Shown: positions 1-8,872, counted from the first letter of the stretch. The stretch: DNA of 64,000 nucleotides from Frigoribacterium sp. Leaf263 (GCF_001422285.1 NZ_LMMO01000004.1:374983-438982), one strand, 5' to 3'. The notes: generated from the letters alone by a model not told the origin. Program-made: numbers and translations.

Positions 1-573
1 AATGGCGAGAACGTGCTCGACGCCCGAACGAGGTGGACTGCCCCGGCTGCGGCGACCAAGAAAAGAGCACCTAGGCCGATAGCTATGGCGACTTCCACAC
101 TCGTCGGGATGACGCCTGCGTCTGCCCCGGCGAACGAGGTGGACTGCCCCGGCTGCGGCGACCAAGAAAAGAGCACCTAGGCCGATAGCTATGGCGACTT
201 CCACACTCGTCGGGATGACGCCTGCGTCTGCCCCGGCAATCAGCAGCACCACGGGGATGGGTGACGTGACGAACAGTGCCACGGCGAGGGCTATATGGCG
301 CCAGGCGATTCGCGCCGCATCCGAGAAGCTTCTCGCCTCGGTCTCGCTCAGTGCGGACACGGCTTTTCCGTACTCGCTCTCGGGGGCTTCCATGAAGAGG
401 TCTCGCACCGGCACACCCAATGCCTTACCCAGCCGGGAGAGCGTGTCGAGGCTGACGTCGTTCCCCGCCTCGAGTCGTTGGAGAGTGCGAACGGTCACCC
501 CGCTGACCTCTGCAAGGCGCTCCTGAGTCCACCCTCGTTGAGTTCGTAGTTCAAGTATTCGTGTCTCGCTCAT
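1..573 (-). CDS. XRE-family HTH regulator with membrane tail, 3' part frameshifted by a tandem duplication (partial)
   Basis: The gene reads leftward from an ATG at 573 and stays open to the window edge, so the C-terminus is missing. Residues 1-65 form a Cro/C1-type helix-turn-helix (start MSETRILELRTQRGWTQERL, then SGVTVRTLQRLEAG and SLDTLSRLGKALGVP). Two hydrophobic segments follow (around IALAVALFVTSPIPVVLLIAG and VEVAIAIGLGALFLVAAAG), suggesting a membrane-anchored regulator. A perfect 106-bp tandem duplication at 25-236 lies in the 3' part. Because 106 is not a multiple of 3, the sequence after the second membrane helix is read in another frame and becomes Arg/Ser-rich. The HTH domain is clear; the target is unknown and the product may be altered. 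Confidence 0.75.
   Translation of the reverse strand, partial: MSETRILELRTQRGWTQERLAEVSGVTVRTLQRLEAGNDVSLDTLSRLGKALGVPVRDLFMEAPESEYGKAVSALSETEARSFSDAARIAWRHIALAVALFVTSPIPVVLLIAGADAGVIPTSVEVAIAIGLGALFLVAAAGAVHLVRRGRRRRHPDECGSRHSYRPRCSFLGRRSRGSPPRSGVEHVLAI
25..236. repeat. 106-bp perfect tandem duplication
   Basis: Bases 25-130 and 131-236 look identical, both beginning CGAACGAGGTGGACTG and ending CTGCGTCTGCCCCGG. The copies are directly abutted with no spacer. They lie inside the reading frame of the leftward HTH regulator and shift its frame. Confidence 0.93.
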
Positions 574-735
574 GCTGTCCACAGTATGAAGGGCGCTTGA
601 ACGGGTCCATGTCAGGGCCCCGACAAGCAGGCGACATCTACCCGACAGTGCCCAGTTCGCGGCTCGATGTCCCTGCCACGTTCGCCCTGAACACGATGTT
701 CCGACAGGGGATCCTGCACCGGGCGTCAGGTCGTC

Positions 736-1638
736 TCAGTCGGCGCGGATGATGCACCAGGCGCGGTCGAAGGTTCGGGTGTCGAGGTCGCTCTGACGCA
801 TCCAGACCTCGAGTGGTGAAGCGTCGCCGAACCAGCCGTCGAGGGTGGTCCAGCTCTCGATGTCGGCGACTAGCCGGTATGAGTCCCCAGGAAGGGTGAG
901 AGGGAGACATTCCGGAAGGATGTCGCTGACAGCCAGGGTGTGCTCGGCTTGGGAGTACCCGTAGAGGTGCGTCACCGGAAGGGGCAGCGCTTTCCGGTCT
1001 CGTGTGCGTTGCCATCTCCATGTCGACTCGAAAGCCCTGGTGGCCTTCTCGGCTGCGTCGAACGCTTTCTGCGTCGTCACGTCGAGATCAAGCGATGTCG
1101 GGATCGAGAACGTCGCCATCGCCGTCACCTCCTGGGCTGCGTCGGTCGGGAGGTCGAGATCGGCGGGGGAGCTGGCGAGCAGTGTCAGGTCGGGGTCGGG
1201 GATCCAGCGGACGAGCCAACCGCCGGTGTCGCCGTCCTCGGGCTCGGTGCCGTAGGTCTCGAGGTCGTGGAAGATCTGGAGGATCCCGTGGTGGGGGAGG
1301 TCTTCGCGGGTGTCGGGCCAGCCGGCGCGCATCGGCGAATCCATGACTCCGGATGCCTCGCCCAGGTGGAAGTTGGCGACGTGGGCGAGGGGTTGCCCGT
1401 CGCGGCGTCGAGGCCAGTCCTCCTGGGTGATGCCGGCGGCTGGGCCGCCCAGCCAGGACCCGCCGTACATCGCGGTCTCGAGGATCGTGTCGAGACCCGG
1501 GTCGGAGCCCTGCTCGGTGTACGCGACGCTGAACTCCACTCTCTCGTCGAGTCTCGCCTCGCGGTACCTCTTCTTCTGCAGCCAGTCCACGATCAACGAG
1601 CGGTAGCTGTGGATGGGCGGGCGGTTCTTGTCCTTCAT
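736..1638 (-). CDS. DUF1963 (YwqG-like) family protein
   Basis: A soluble protein of about 300 residues. The central stretch (ITQEDWPRRRDGQPLAHVANF near residue 70, later HGILQIFHDLETYG and GGWLVRWIPDP) resembles the DUF1963/YwqG family, where a conserved P-x-x-x-G-x-P-L-x-h-h-h-Q/N core is typical. The function of that family is not established. I favour the ATG giving MKDKNRPP; an ATG 15 bases upstream and a longer frame to 1716 also exist, none with a strong ribosome site. It has no obvious operon partner. Confidence 0.68.
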   Translation of the reverse strand: MKDKNRPPIHSYRSLIVDWLQKKRYREARLDERVEFSVAYTEQGSDPGLDTILETAMYGGSWLGGPAAGITQEDWPRRRDGQPLAHVANFHLGEASGVMDSPMRAGWPDTREDLPHHGILQIFHDLETYGTEPEDGDTGGWLVRWIPDPDLTLLASSPADLDLPTDAAQEVTAMATFSIPTSLDLDVTTQKAFDAAEKATRAFESTWRWQRTRDRKALPLPVTHLYGYSQAEHTLAVSDILPECLPLTLPGDSYRLVADIESWTTLDGWFGDASPLEVWMRQSDLDTRTFDRAWCIIRAD

Positions 1639-1906
1639 CGCTGTGGTTCTCATTTCATCGGCTGAACTCGTCCCGGGTCCACTGTCGGAGCGGGCAGCGC
1701 GCGGCCTCCACACCATTCCAGGCCAAATGGCCCATTCGCCTCAGACACCCACGGTGCGGCGGAACATGCAGACTGCGTAGGACAGCTCGCCGCACCGTTT
1801 GCGGATCCGTCCGATAGTCGATCGGCTGACGGACGCATCTTGCACGGGGGTAGATGCCGCTGGATCCGTGTTTAAGACAGTTGCCGAGATCATCTACCTG
1901 CGACGG

Positions 1907-2245
1907 ATGCCAGCGAGCGTTTCGATACCTACGTTGGCTTTCGTGATCTTGTCTCTCGCGTTTGGCCCGGCGGTGCTGACAGGTATTGCGATGGCAATCG
2001 TTCGAGGGGTCCCTCAGGGTGGCCGAAGGGCTCAACATCGGTGGAGCTTCTGGGCGATGCTCCTCTGGGTTGGCGGAGCAGCTCTTTGCGTCTTGGCCGT
2101 CTTTCTTAACTTCCGAGCCTCAGACGGCGTGATGTGGTGGGCGTTTTTCGGGTTGATTCCGATGCTGGCTGGTGCGCTCGTCGCATTCATGGGATTTGTC
2201 GTGTCTGGGCCGCCTCCTGCAATACCTAGTGAGTCAGCAGGCTAG
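1907..2245 (+). CDS. Small membrane protein, three helices
   Basis: About 112 residues from an ATG (MPASVSIPTLAFVILSLAFG). Three hydrophobic segments are visible: residues 5-28, 45-65 and 73-97. I do not recognise a family. The frame is open upstream, but the hydrophobic start at this ATG looks like the natural N-terminus. The base composition is less GC-rich than the second part of the window. Confidence 0.55.
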   Translation: MPASVSIPTLAFVILSLAFGPAVLTGIAMAIVRGVPQGGRRAQHRWSFWAMLLWVGGAALCVLAVFLNFRASDGVMWWAFFGLIPMLAGALVAFMGFVVSGPPPAIPSESAG

Positions 2246-2332
2246 GTGGCCCATGTGCCAGACCCCGGGCCGTGTATCTGATCCGCGGGACGGGGGTCGG
2301 CGCATCGGGCTTCCAGGCTGTAGCCGGCGGGG

Positions 2333-2865
2333 CTACTGCCTTCCAGCGAGGCGTTCCTGAGCGCAGAACAGCGCGGCGGGAGGCGCTGCGTCCATGTCCG
2401 TGGGGCCGACGTACGCCGGGATCATGAACGGTGCATCGGAGTTCCCCTCGGCGCTTCCCTCAAGGGCTTCAAGCGGAGCGTCGAATGTGTCCGCGGTCGG
2501 GTCCTCTGTCGAGGCCCACACAGCAAAGACGCCGTCTGAGACTCCATCCGTGGCGTCGAGGCTGCCGGTCAGTAGCCATTTGCCGAGCGCGTCGTCGTAT
2601 ACAACGGTCACCCACGGAAGTGTTTGGACACCCGCCCATCCGGGTTCGGCCGCGATGCTCGCGTTCAAGGCTGCCGGGGGAGCATCTGCACATACGACGG
2701 CATTCGCGATGGGGCGACCGCGGGAGCGCTTTCCTCAGCAGTGGTCTCGACGCTGAGGGGTTCAGCTAAGGGCGTTGACGTTGCGCCGGCGCAACCGGAC
2801 AGAACAAGGGCCATCGAACCTACGAGGGCGACCATGCCCCTGGTCATGGCTTCTGTGCGATACAT
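2333..2865 (-). pseudogene. Secreted lipoprotein split by a frameshift
   Basis: From an ATG at 2865 the frame encodes a lipoprotein signal peptide (MYRTEAMTRGMVALVG, lipobox LVLSGC) and then a Thr/Ser/Glu-rich linker, ending at a stop near 2665. A neighbouring frame carries a coherent globular continuation (IANAVVCADAPPAALNASI, then WVTVVYDDALGKWLLTGSLD) to the stop at 2333. The two parts join if one base is gained or lost near 2690-2720, around the codons for SAPAVAPS. The gene is therefore frameshifted, or there is a sequence error. No family was recognised; the intact protein would be an exported lipoprotein of about 175 residues. Confidence 0.65.
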
Positions 2866-3286
2866 CCCGACAGACGTCGTCGTTTGGTCTACGGCTGGGT
2901 TGGAAGGAGACGAACTAGCAACGGCGATAAGTGCCACGGGGGCCGCGTACGTGCTGGGGATCGAGTACAACCGTGAATACTTCGACAGCAGATCCGTCGG
3001 AGTGAACAAGGCGCCTCGCAACGATCCGCCTCCCTGCTTCGGCACGAGCGGCTACTGCCCCGGCGGGTATGGCCCGTCGCGTCAGGTGAGTGGTGCCCGT
3101 TCGTCACTCGGCTCGGTGCTCAATGTGACTCACTAGGACGCCTTCTTGGGGCAGACCTCGGCAATGCCTTTCACGCTTACGGATCGATGACCTCAACTCT
3201 GCCCCGACGACGCCTGCTCTAAGGGTGCCCGATAGGGGATCGTTTACCGGGCGCTTCTGGCCAGAGATTCCGATCGGCGGGGCTGC
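2866..3286. other. Gene-free stretch
   Basis: No convincing coding frame is seen; open frames here are short and compositionally poor. Near its right end (3228-3250) is one of the CCCGATAG-type repeats found in this part of the window. Confidence 0.5.
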
Positions 3287-4486
3287 TCAGCGCGGCGGGA
3301 AGGCTGTCCTGCGTCCGAGGGCGACGGTCAGCAAGGCGATTGCCGAGAGGGCGATCATCGCGATGGGAATTGCGGCAGGCCCGATGCCGTCGACGAGGAT
3401 GGCGCCAGCCGCTCCTCCGCCGAAGATGGCGAGGTTGAAGGCTGTGGTGAGCATGGCGTTGGCGACGTCTACGCTCTCGCCGGCGGCATTGCCCATCGCT
3501 GTCTGCAGTTGTGTTGCGGAGCCGCCGAAGGCGATACCCCACAAGGCGATCGCAGCGATCGTGGCGGGCGCAGAGGTGGGGAGGGCGAGCAGCAGTGCTC
3601 CGGCGATGATGAACATCGCCGTGCTGATGAGAGCGAGGTGCCGCAGTGATCGATCGATGAGTGCGCCGGTGATCCAGATGCCGACGAGTGCCGCCAAGCC
3701 GAAGGCGAAAAGGGCGACATCGGGGCGGATGCCGGTGCTCGTGCCGGCGAGGTAAGGGGCGATGTAGGAGTAGAGCAGGTTGTGCGCGAGCATCCAGGTG
3801 AATACGACAGTGAGGATCACGGCGATGCCGGGGATCACGAGTACTCGGCCGAGGGGGAGTCTCGAGCTCGAACGCTGACCTGGCGCGTTCGGCACGTGCG
3901 AGAGCACGAGCAGGACGACGACCACCGTGATCGCAGAGACCGCGGCGAAGGACCATCGCCAGCCGACCGTCGCACCGAGCCAGGCCCCGAGCGGGGTGCC
4001 GATGGAGAGTGCGATGGGTGTGCCGGCCATAGCGATCGCGAGGGCTTGCCCGGCGCGCTCGGGGGCGGCGATACGGCGGGCGTAGCCGGCGAGCATGCCC
4101 CAGATCAGGCCGGAGAAGGCGCCGGCGATGAAGCGCACGACGAGGGCGACCGCCAATGTCGGCGCGATCGCGGTGAGCGTGTTGGCGACCAGGAAGCCCA
4201 GTAGCCCGATGACGAGCAACGGCTTGCGCGATGTCCCCTGGGTCATCGCGATAGTGGGGATGGCCGCGACGACGGTGCCGAGTGCGTACACCGTGATCAG
4301 TTGGCCGGCGGTCCCGTCGCTGACGTCGAACGCGTGGGCGAGCTGGGGCAGGAGGCCTGCTGGAAGCGTCTCGGTCATGATGATGATGAACCCGCTGAGT
4401 GCCATGAGGACGAGTGGCAGTGCTGGGAGGGAGCGCTCGTCCTGGTGTCGCCGTCTGGCTGTCGTTTCGGTTCGGGGGTGGGGCAC
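3287..4486 (-). CDS. MFS efflux transporter, DHA1 family
   Basis: A 399-residue major facilitator with about 12 membrane helices. After a charged N-terminus (MPHPRTETTARRRHQDERSL) come the first helix (LPLVLMALSGFIIIMTETLP) and motifs typical of AraJ/NepI-like drug or sugar-efflux DHA1 carriers, such as QLITVYALGTVVAAIP and the helix-5 motif GTPIALSIGTPLGAWLG. Its substrate cannot be read from sequence. It is divergent from a TetR regulator whose start lies 95 bp away, the usual arrangement for a locally repressed exporter. Confidence 0.9.
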   Translation of the reverse strand: MPHPRTETTARRRHQDERSLPALPLVLMALSGFIIIMTETLPAGLLPQLAHAFDVSDGTAGQLITVYALGTVVAAIPTIAMTQGTSRKPLLVIGLLGFLVANTLTAIAPTLAVALVVRFIAGAFSGLIWGMLAGYARRIAAPERAGQALAIAMAGTPIALSIGTPLGAWLGATVGWRWSFAAVSAITVVVVLLVLSHVPNAPGQRSSSRLPLGRVLVIPGIAVILTVVFTWMLAHNLLYSYIAPYLAGTSTGIRPDVALFAFGLAALVGIWITGALIDRSLRHLALISTAMFIIAGALLLALPTSAPATIAAIALWGIAFGGSATQLQTAMGNAAGESVDVANAMLTTAFNLAIFGGGAAGAILVDGIGPAAIPIAMIALSAIALLTVALGRRTAFPPR

Positions 4487-4506
4487 CGATCACTCTTCTC
4501 TGTTTA

Positions 4507-4522
4507 TGGAATGGTCGCTCCA
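4507..4522. promoter_or_regulatory. Candidate TetR-type operator 1
   Basis: An imperfect inverted repeat, TGGA-8 bases-TCCA (ATGGAATGGTCGCTCCAAT in context), lies between the divergent MFS and TetR genes next to the MFS start. Its position and symmetry suit the adjacent TetR protein; this is inference. Confidence 0.4.
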
Positions 4523-4554
4523 ATACTGCTGATGGGTCCCCCGTGTGTCAAACT

Positions 4555-4568
4555 GGATCGACCGATCC
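4555..4568. promoter_or_regulatory. Candidate TetR-type operator 2
   Basis: The perfect palindrome GGATCG-AC-CGATCC lies 12 bp before the tetR start codon. It could mediate autorepression by the downstream regulator. Confidence 0.4.
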
Positions 4569-4580
4569 GAAAGGGTGAAG

Positions 4581-5192
4581 ATGTCACAGCAGGGACGACC
4601 GAGAGCCTTCATCGAGCAGGATGTGCTCGACGCAGCGATGCTGGTGTTCTGGCGCCACGGGTACGAGGCATCGTCCATCGCGCGGTTACGTGCGGCGACC
4701 GGGCTCTCGTCGGCGAGTCTCTACGGTGCTTTCGGCTCGAAGGAGGGCTTGTTCGAGCGTGCGGTGGAGCATTACACCGCTGGCCCTGGGCGAGTGAGCG
4801 AGCTCGTCGGCGACCCGAGGAGAGATCCGCTCGAGGCTCTCAGTTCGATGCTGCACGGAACGATCGACATGCAGTCGGACGCCGCCCACCCGGGCGGCTG
4901 CCTCGTCACGCTCTCCGCGACCCTCGGCGCGGACGGCGACGACGACATCGCCGCGCGGTCAGTCGTGGCCGAGCGGCGCGCCGAGGATCGAGCGCGCATC
5001 GAGGCATGCCTTCGTCGAGGGCTCACCGCAGGCGTGACCCGTGCCGACCTCGACCCCGGTGTGGAGGCGATGCTGGTTCACTCGTTCGTGCTGGGGCTAT
5101 CGACGCAGCTGCTCGATGGTGTGGAACCTGCGATGTTGCACGCTGCCGCAGACCGCATCGTCGACGGAGTGCGCCGCGATGACCAGGCGTGA
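4581..5192 (+). CDS. TetR/AcrR-family regulator
   Basis: A 203-residue repressor starting MSQQGRPRAFIEQDVLDAAM. The N-terminal HTH (residues 15-60) shows the family pattern GYEASSIARLRAATGLSSAS followed by LYGAFGSKEGLF. The C-terminal ligand domain contains GGCLVTLSA, typical of the AcrR_C group. The ATG at 4581 is preceded by a purine-rich GAAAGGGTGAAG; an earlier in-frame start at 4545 would run through the probable operator, so I reject it. It probably represses the divergent MFS pump. Confidence 0.9.
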   Translation: MSQQGRPRAFIEQDVLDAAMLVFWRHGYEASSIARLRAATGLSSASLYGAFGSKEGLFERAVEHYTAGPGRVSELVGDPRRDPLEALSSMLHGTIDMQSDAAHPGGCLVTLSATLGADGDDDIAARSVVAERRAEDRARIEACLRRGLTAGVTRADLDPGVEAMLVHSFVLGLSTQLLDGVEPAMLHAAADRIVDGVRRDDQA

Positions 5193-5426
5193 CCAGGTCG
5201 CGGCTGCGCACGATCCCACGCAGGGAGGTGCGATAGGCCATACCTCACCGAGAAACACGGTGCCAGCGAACCGAACCCCTGCTCGGAGGCGCGGATCGCC
5301 GCCCCGCACCATCGAGCAGACGGACGGCCCTACGAGGTCGACGGCAGCGGCAGCCGCTTCGCAGGCGGGGTGATCGAAGAGCCGTCGCGGCCGTGGTTCG
5401 TCGGATCCGTTGGAGCGTCCTGCGGC

Positions 5427-5846
5427 TCAGGCCGTGGCGGCCGTCGCATGCGCGCCCTCGTACGCCGGTCCGCTCTCGCGCAGCGCCGGGCAGTGCTCGG
5501 GGGTCGGATTCAGACAGATGTCGATGACGCGGGACAGCTCCTCGCGGGCCCGCTCGAGCTCGGCGATACCCGCGGCGATGCGGTCGCGCTCGGAGTGGAG
5601 CAGGGCCATCGCCTCGGGGGCGGCGACACCGGTGTCGACGCTCGGCAGCAGCTGCATGATCGTGCGGCTCGGCAGCCCCGCCGTGTACAGGCGCTGGATG
5701 AGCTGCACGCGCTCGATCGCGGACTCGGGATAGATGCGCTGGCCGCTCGTGGTGCGCTCCGCTGGCAGCAGCCCCTGCTCCTCGTAGTAGCGGAGCGCTC
5801 GCGTGCTCACGCCGGCCTTCGTCGCCACATCACCGATGCGCAGCAT
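5427..5846 (-). CDS. MerR-family transcriptional regulator
   Basis: 139 residues. The N-terminal winged helix-turn-helix is canonical (MLRIGDVATKAGVSTRALRY then YEEQGLLPAERTTSGQRIYP), followed by a dimerising coiled coil at about residues 75-110. Two cysteines (C111 and C119, in ICLNPTPEHCP) could sense redox or an electrophile, but no classic metal site is evident. It is divergent from an SDR gene whose promoter has a long spacer, as MerR activators require. Confidence 0.9.
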   Translation of the reverse strand: MLRIGDVATKAGVSTRALRYYEEQGLLPAERTTSGQRIYPESAIERVQLIQRLYTAGLPSRTIMQLLPSVDTGVAAPEAMALLHSERDRIAAGIAELERAREELSRVIDICLNPTPEHCPALRESGPAYEGAHATAATA

Positions 5847-5915
5847 GCGTCTTCCTCCCGGCCGTTCGGCCCGTCGATCACGTCGACGTCGACGTCGCCG
5901 ATCTGACGGGTGGAC

Positions 5916-5947
5916 TTGCCCTTCACGTCAACGTCAACACCTAGCGT
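5916..5947 (+). promoter_or_regulatory. MerR-type promoter with 20-bp spacer
   Basis: A -35-like TTGCCC (5916-5921) and a -10-like TAGCGT (5942-5947) are separated by 20 bp, longer than the usual 17. The spacer holds partly symmetric ACGTCAACGTCAAC. Over-long spacers with internal dyads are the hallmark of MerR-activated promoters, and this one faces the SDR gene. Confidence 0.55.
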
Positions 5948-5998
5948 AGGCCGTGCCGTACCCCGCATCCGATTCGGGCGGCAGAAGGAAGAGCACGC

Positions 5999-6712
5999 AT
6001 GGACATCCAGGATCAGGTCGCCCTCGTCACCGGCGCCAACCGCGGCATCGGCCGCACTTTCGTCGAGGAACTGCTCGCGCGCGGCGCCCGCAAGGTCTAC
6101 GCGACCGCCCGCCGACCCGAGGCCATCGACATCCCCGGGGTCGAGGTGGTGCGACTCGACCTCACCGACCCCGCATCCGTGACCGCCGCCGCCGAGATCG
6201 CACAGGACGTCACGCTCGTCGTGAACAACGCCGGCATCTCGACCGGAGCCGGTCTCCTCACGGGCGACATGACGGAGATCCGCCGCGAGATGGACACCCA
6301 TTACTTCGGCACGCTCGGTGTCATCCGGGCCTTCGCGCCGGTCCTCGCCGCGAACGGCGGCGGCGGGATCGTCAACATCCTGTCGGCGTTGTCGTGGTTC
6401 GCGGCGCCCGGCTCGGGCGGCTACGCGGCGGCCAAGGCGGCCGAGTGGAACATGACGAACGCGCTCCGGCTCGAACTCGCCGGCCAGGGCACCCTCGTGC
6501 AGGGCGTGCACCTCGGCGCGGCCGACACCGACATCATGGCCGGCTACGACGGCCCGAAGATCGACCCGCGGGACGTGGCGCGCGCCGCGCTCGACGGAGT
6601 GGCTGCCGGTGAGATCGAGGTCGTCGTCGACGACTGGAGCCGCATGGTGAAGGACTCGCTGAGCGCGGACCCGAAGGCCTTCTACCAGCAGATGCAGGCG
6701 ATCCTCGGCTGA
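5999..6712 (+). CDS. Short-chain dehydrogenase/reductase
   Basis: A 237-residue classical SDR. The NAD(P)-binding motif TGANRGIG is at residues 11-18, followed by NNAG and the catalytic Ser-Tyr-Lys set in ILSALSWFAAP and GGYAAAKAA. An AGAAGGAAGAG ribosome site precedes the ATG. The substrate is unknown. The gene is probably activated by the divergent MerR protein. Confidence 0.9.
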   Translation: MDIQDQVALVTGANRGIGRTFVEELLARGARKVYATARRPEAIDIPGVEVVRLDLTDPASVTAAAEIAQDVTLVVNNAGISTGAGLLTGDMTEIRREMDTHYFGTLGVIRAFAPVLAANGGGGIVNILSALSWFAAPGSGGYAAAKAAEWNMTNALRLELAGQGTLVQGVHLGAADTDIMAGYDGPKIDPRDVARAALDGVAAGEIEVVVDDWSRMVKDSLSADPKAFYQQMQAILG

Positions 6713-7086
6713 ATTCACCGTCGGGCATGGCGTGACGGACTTCGACGAGCAGCATGCGGAGGAGTTTGCCAACGACCTGATGGGGTCATCGCCTGGGGGA
6801 TCGTCCCCTGGTCACGGCGACATCGTTGTGGCGTCCGATAGGAAATCGATGACTGGACAGGTGCAGGCGGGACGCTGGTGACGCCAGGCGGGAACCGCCG
6901 CGGGTGGACCGAGTCGTGTCAGAGCCAGGGTGGTGGGCCGTTGATGGTCCAATCGATAGCTTCAATCCGTTCTCGAGTTCGAATGCCTGTTGAGGGATCG
7001 ATGACCGGTCAGCGGTCGTGATCTGGACGCAGATCGTCCATCACGCCTTTCGCGTCGTCGGCTGCGAACCTTATTACCCTGAGCGA
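6713..7086. other. Gene-free stretch with a CCGATAG-type repeat
   Basis: I see no credible gene. The motif TCCGATAGGAAATCGATGAC occurs at 6834-6853, and a related GGATCGATGACCGG at about 6995. Confidence 0.5.
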
Positions 7087-7269
7087 ATGACACAGCGGGG
7101 CAAGAGGAAGCGGTTCGAGCGAGCGACGATCGGCTTCGGCATGATCCTGGCCGCATTCTTCTTCGTGGTTGCGGACGGCGACAAGCTCTTCATCTTCATG
7201 GGAGTCCTCCTTGCGCTGTCTGCCTTGCTGGGGCTCCTGAGGCTTGTTTTTCGTCGCGAACCTTCGTAA
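7087..7269 (+). CDS. Small membrane protein
   Basis: 60 residues beginning MTQRGKRKRFERATIGFG. A basic N-terminus is followed by two close hydrophobic segments (MILAAFFFVVADG and LFIFMGVLLALSALLGLLRL). The frame is open upstream, but this ATG gives a normal positive-inside start. Function unknown. Confidence 0.5.
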   Translation: MTQRGKRKRFERATIGFGMILAAFFFVVADGDKLFIFMGVLLALSALLGLLRLVFRREPS

Positions 7270-7362
7270 TTGGTCGCACCACGGGACCTGTCCCGATAGG
7301 CGATCATTCACCGGATCGATCTCGCCAGCGGTGCGGTGCGGCGTGGAGTGATGAATGGCGCC

Positions 7363-7740
7363 TTATGACTTCACCGTCACGAGAAAGCGCTTATTGCGTT
7401 CGTCTACGAGCTCACCCGACCACGGTGTCTCGAGGTGTCCGTCGTCCTCGTCGTCGAAGCCGCGCAGGGCCGCCCCGCTGGGAACGCGAAGAATCGGTGT
7501 CGAGGAACCATCCTCGGCGAGCACGAGGATGTCCACAACCCGACCGCGCACACGAGTTTCGATGGGGGAGTCGTGGTGGGTTTCGATCAACCGCACTCGT
7601 CCGTCCGCGTCCCGCCGACGGAGGCAGCCCAGGTCGACCACATCGTCGCGTTCGATCGCTGAGCCGCAGCATTCGTGCTCCCAGTCGCCCACTTCGACTC
7701 TGACGAACAGACGTGTTCCTTTCGTGGCCCGTGTGTGCAC
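7363..7740 (-). CDS. DUF6578-like protein
   Basis: 125 residues. The segment VEVGDWEHECCGSAIERDD and the later IETHHDSPIETRVRGRVVDI resemble an actinobacterial family (DUF6578) with a W-x-x-E-C-C-G start and an ETHH...VRGRV core. Its function is unknown. The gene stands alone on the minus strand, 166 bp from the divergent iron operon. Confidence 0.6.
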   Translation of the reverse strand: MHTRATKGTRLFVRVEVGDWEHECCGSAIERDDVVDLGCLRRRDADGRVRLIETHHDSPIETRVRGRVVDILVLAEDGSSTPILRVPSGAALRGFDDEDDGHLETPWSGELVDERNKRFLVTVKS

Positions 7741-7887
7741 GTTAGCGGAGCCGACGCTGATGCCCCATGGACGATCCGCTACCCGATGCCTCGTGGCCTA
7801 GCGTGCCAAAACGCGACGTGCCATGCGTCGACGACGAGTCCATCGCTGGTGTCTGCGACCTCGACGTGGCACGTGGAACGCAATTTA

Positions 7888-7906
7888 TTAGGTTAGCCTT
7901 ACCTAC
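7888..7906 (+). promoter_or_regulatory. DtxR/IdeR iron box, overlapping a probable leaderless promoter
   Basis: TTAGGTTAGCCTTACCTAC closely matches the actinobacterial iron-box consensus TTAGGTTAGGCTAACCTAA. It ends exactly one base before the ATG of the siderophore-binding lipoprotein, leaving no room for a ribosome site. TAGGTT (7889-7894) within the box fits a TANNNT -10 element and would place the transcription start at or near the ATG. Iron-loaded DtxR should block this promoter. Confidence 0.85.
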
Positions 7907-8872
7907 ATGATCCGACCCGTACTGCCTCCCTTTCGTCTCATCTCCTCGGCCGTCGTTGTCGCCGCCATCGCCCTGACTGCAGGATGTGCTCCGGCGACCC
8001 CCGCGGCCACGGCAGACGGGCGGACCGTGACGACTGTCCTCGGGGATGTCACGGTCCCTGCTGAGATCGAGTCGGTCGTGGTGATCGAGGGGCGTCGCGA
8101 CCTCGACATCGTGCTGTCGCTCGGACTCCCGCTTGCCGGCTACCCCTTCGATGAGGAGGGCTCCCTCGACCTCGACGCTCCCCTCGGTGACGACCTCGCC
8201 GCGGCGGAGGCCGATGGTGCCGAGGGGATCTTCCTGGCGGACGACATCGACCTCGAGGCGATCGCTGCGGTGGCCCCGAGCGTGATCGTCAGCCGTGTCG
8301 ACGACGTCGAGCCGATCCTCGACGAGCTCCAAGCGATCGCGCCGGTGATCGCCATCGGCGAGCAGGACACCAGCACATGGCAGGACGATCTCTCCCTCGT
8401 GGCCGAGGCGACGGGAACGGAGGCGCGCGCCATTGAGTTGATCGCCGCTTACGACACCCGCGTGGCTGAGCTCGCCAGCACATATGCGGACGTCCTCGCC
8501 AGCACCACGATCGCCCCGGTGAGCATCGACGGCGAAGGATCAGAGGTGCGTCCATCGCGTCTGCTGTCGCTGGTTCTCCGTGACGTGGGGGCGACGCCCT
8601 CCACCTCGTTCGCCAAAGCGATCGACAACGGAGAAGGGGTCGAGTTCGGCCCGGAGCAGCTCGTCGCAGGGTTCGGCGACGCGGATGCGATCGTCGCTCT
8701 CGTGAACGAAGCAGACGTCTGGAAGTCGGTGCAGGAGGCACCTCTCTGGCGGCAGCTGCCCGCCGTGCGAGACGGTCACGTGGTTCGTTCCGACAAGCGG
8801 ACCCACGAGGGAGCCGCGGTGACGGCGATGTGGTCGCTCGACGTCGTCGAAGACCTCCTTCAGACTCTCTGA
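7907..8872 (+). CDS. Iron-siderophore ABC transporter, substrate-binding lipoprotein
   Basis: A 321-residue FecB/FepB-type protein. The signal peptide ends in lipobox LTAGC with Cys27 as the lipid anchor. The mature part has the TroA-like fold sequence pattern (VLGDVTVPAEIESVVVIEG, SVIVSRVDDVEPILDEL, LPAVRDGHVVRSD). It is the first gene of a four-gene operon with two permeases and an ATPase. The ATG directly abuts the iron box, so translation is probably leaderless. It probably captures a ferric siderophore at the outer face of the membrane. Confidence 0.93.
   Translation: MIRPVLPPFRLISSAVVVAAIALTAGCAPATPAATADGRTVTTVLGDVTVPAEIESVVVIEGRRDLDIVLSLGLPLAGYPFDEEGSLDLDAPLGDDLAAAEADGAEGIFLADDIDLEAIAAVAPSVIVSRVDDVEPILDELQAIAPVIAIGEQDTSTWQDDLSLVAEATGTEARAIELIAAYDTRVAELASTYADVLASTTIAPVSIDGEGSEVRPSRLLSLVLRDVGATPSTSFAKAIDNGEGVEFGPEQLVAGFGDADAIVALVNEADVWKSVQEAPLWRQLPAVRDGHVVRSDKRTHEGAAVTAMWSLDVVEDLLQTL

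Noticed and set aside
3219-4523. A second long minus-strand frame over the MFS gene
   Set aside because: Arg/His-rich translation typical of a shifted frame; the 399-residue frame gives a normal 12-helix transporter.
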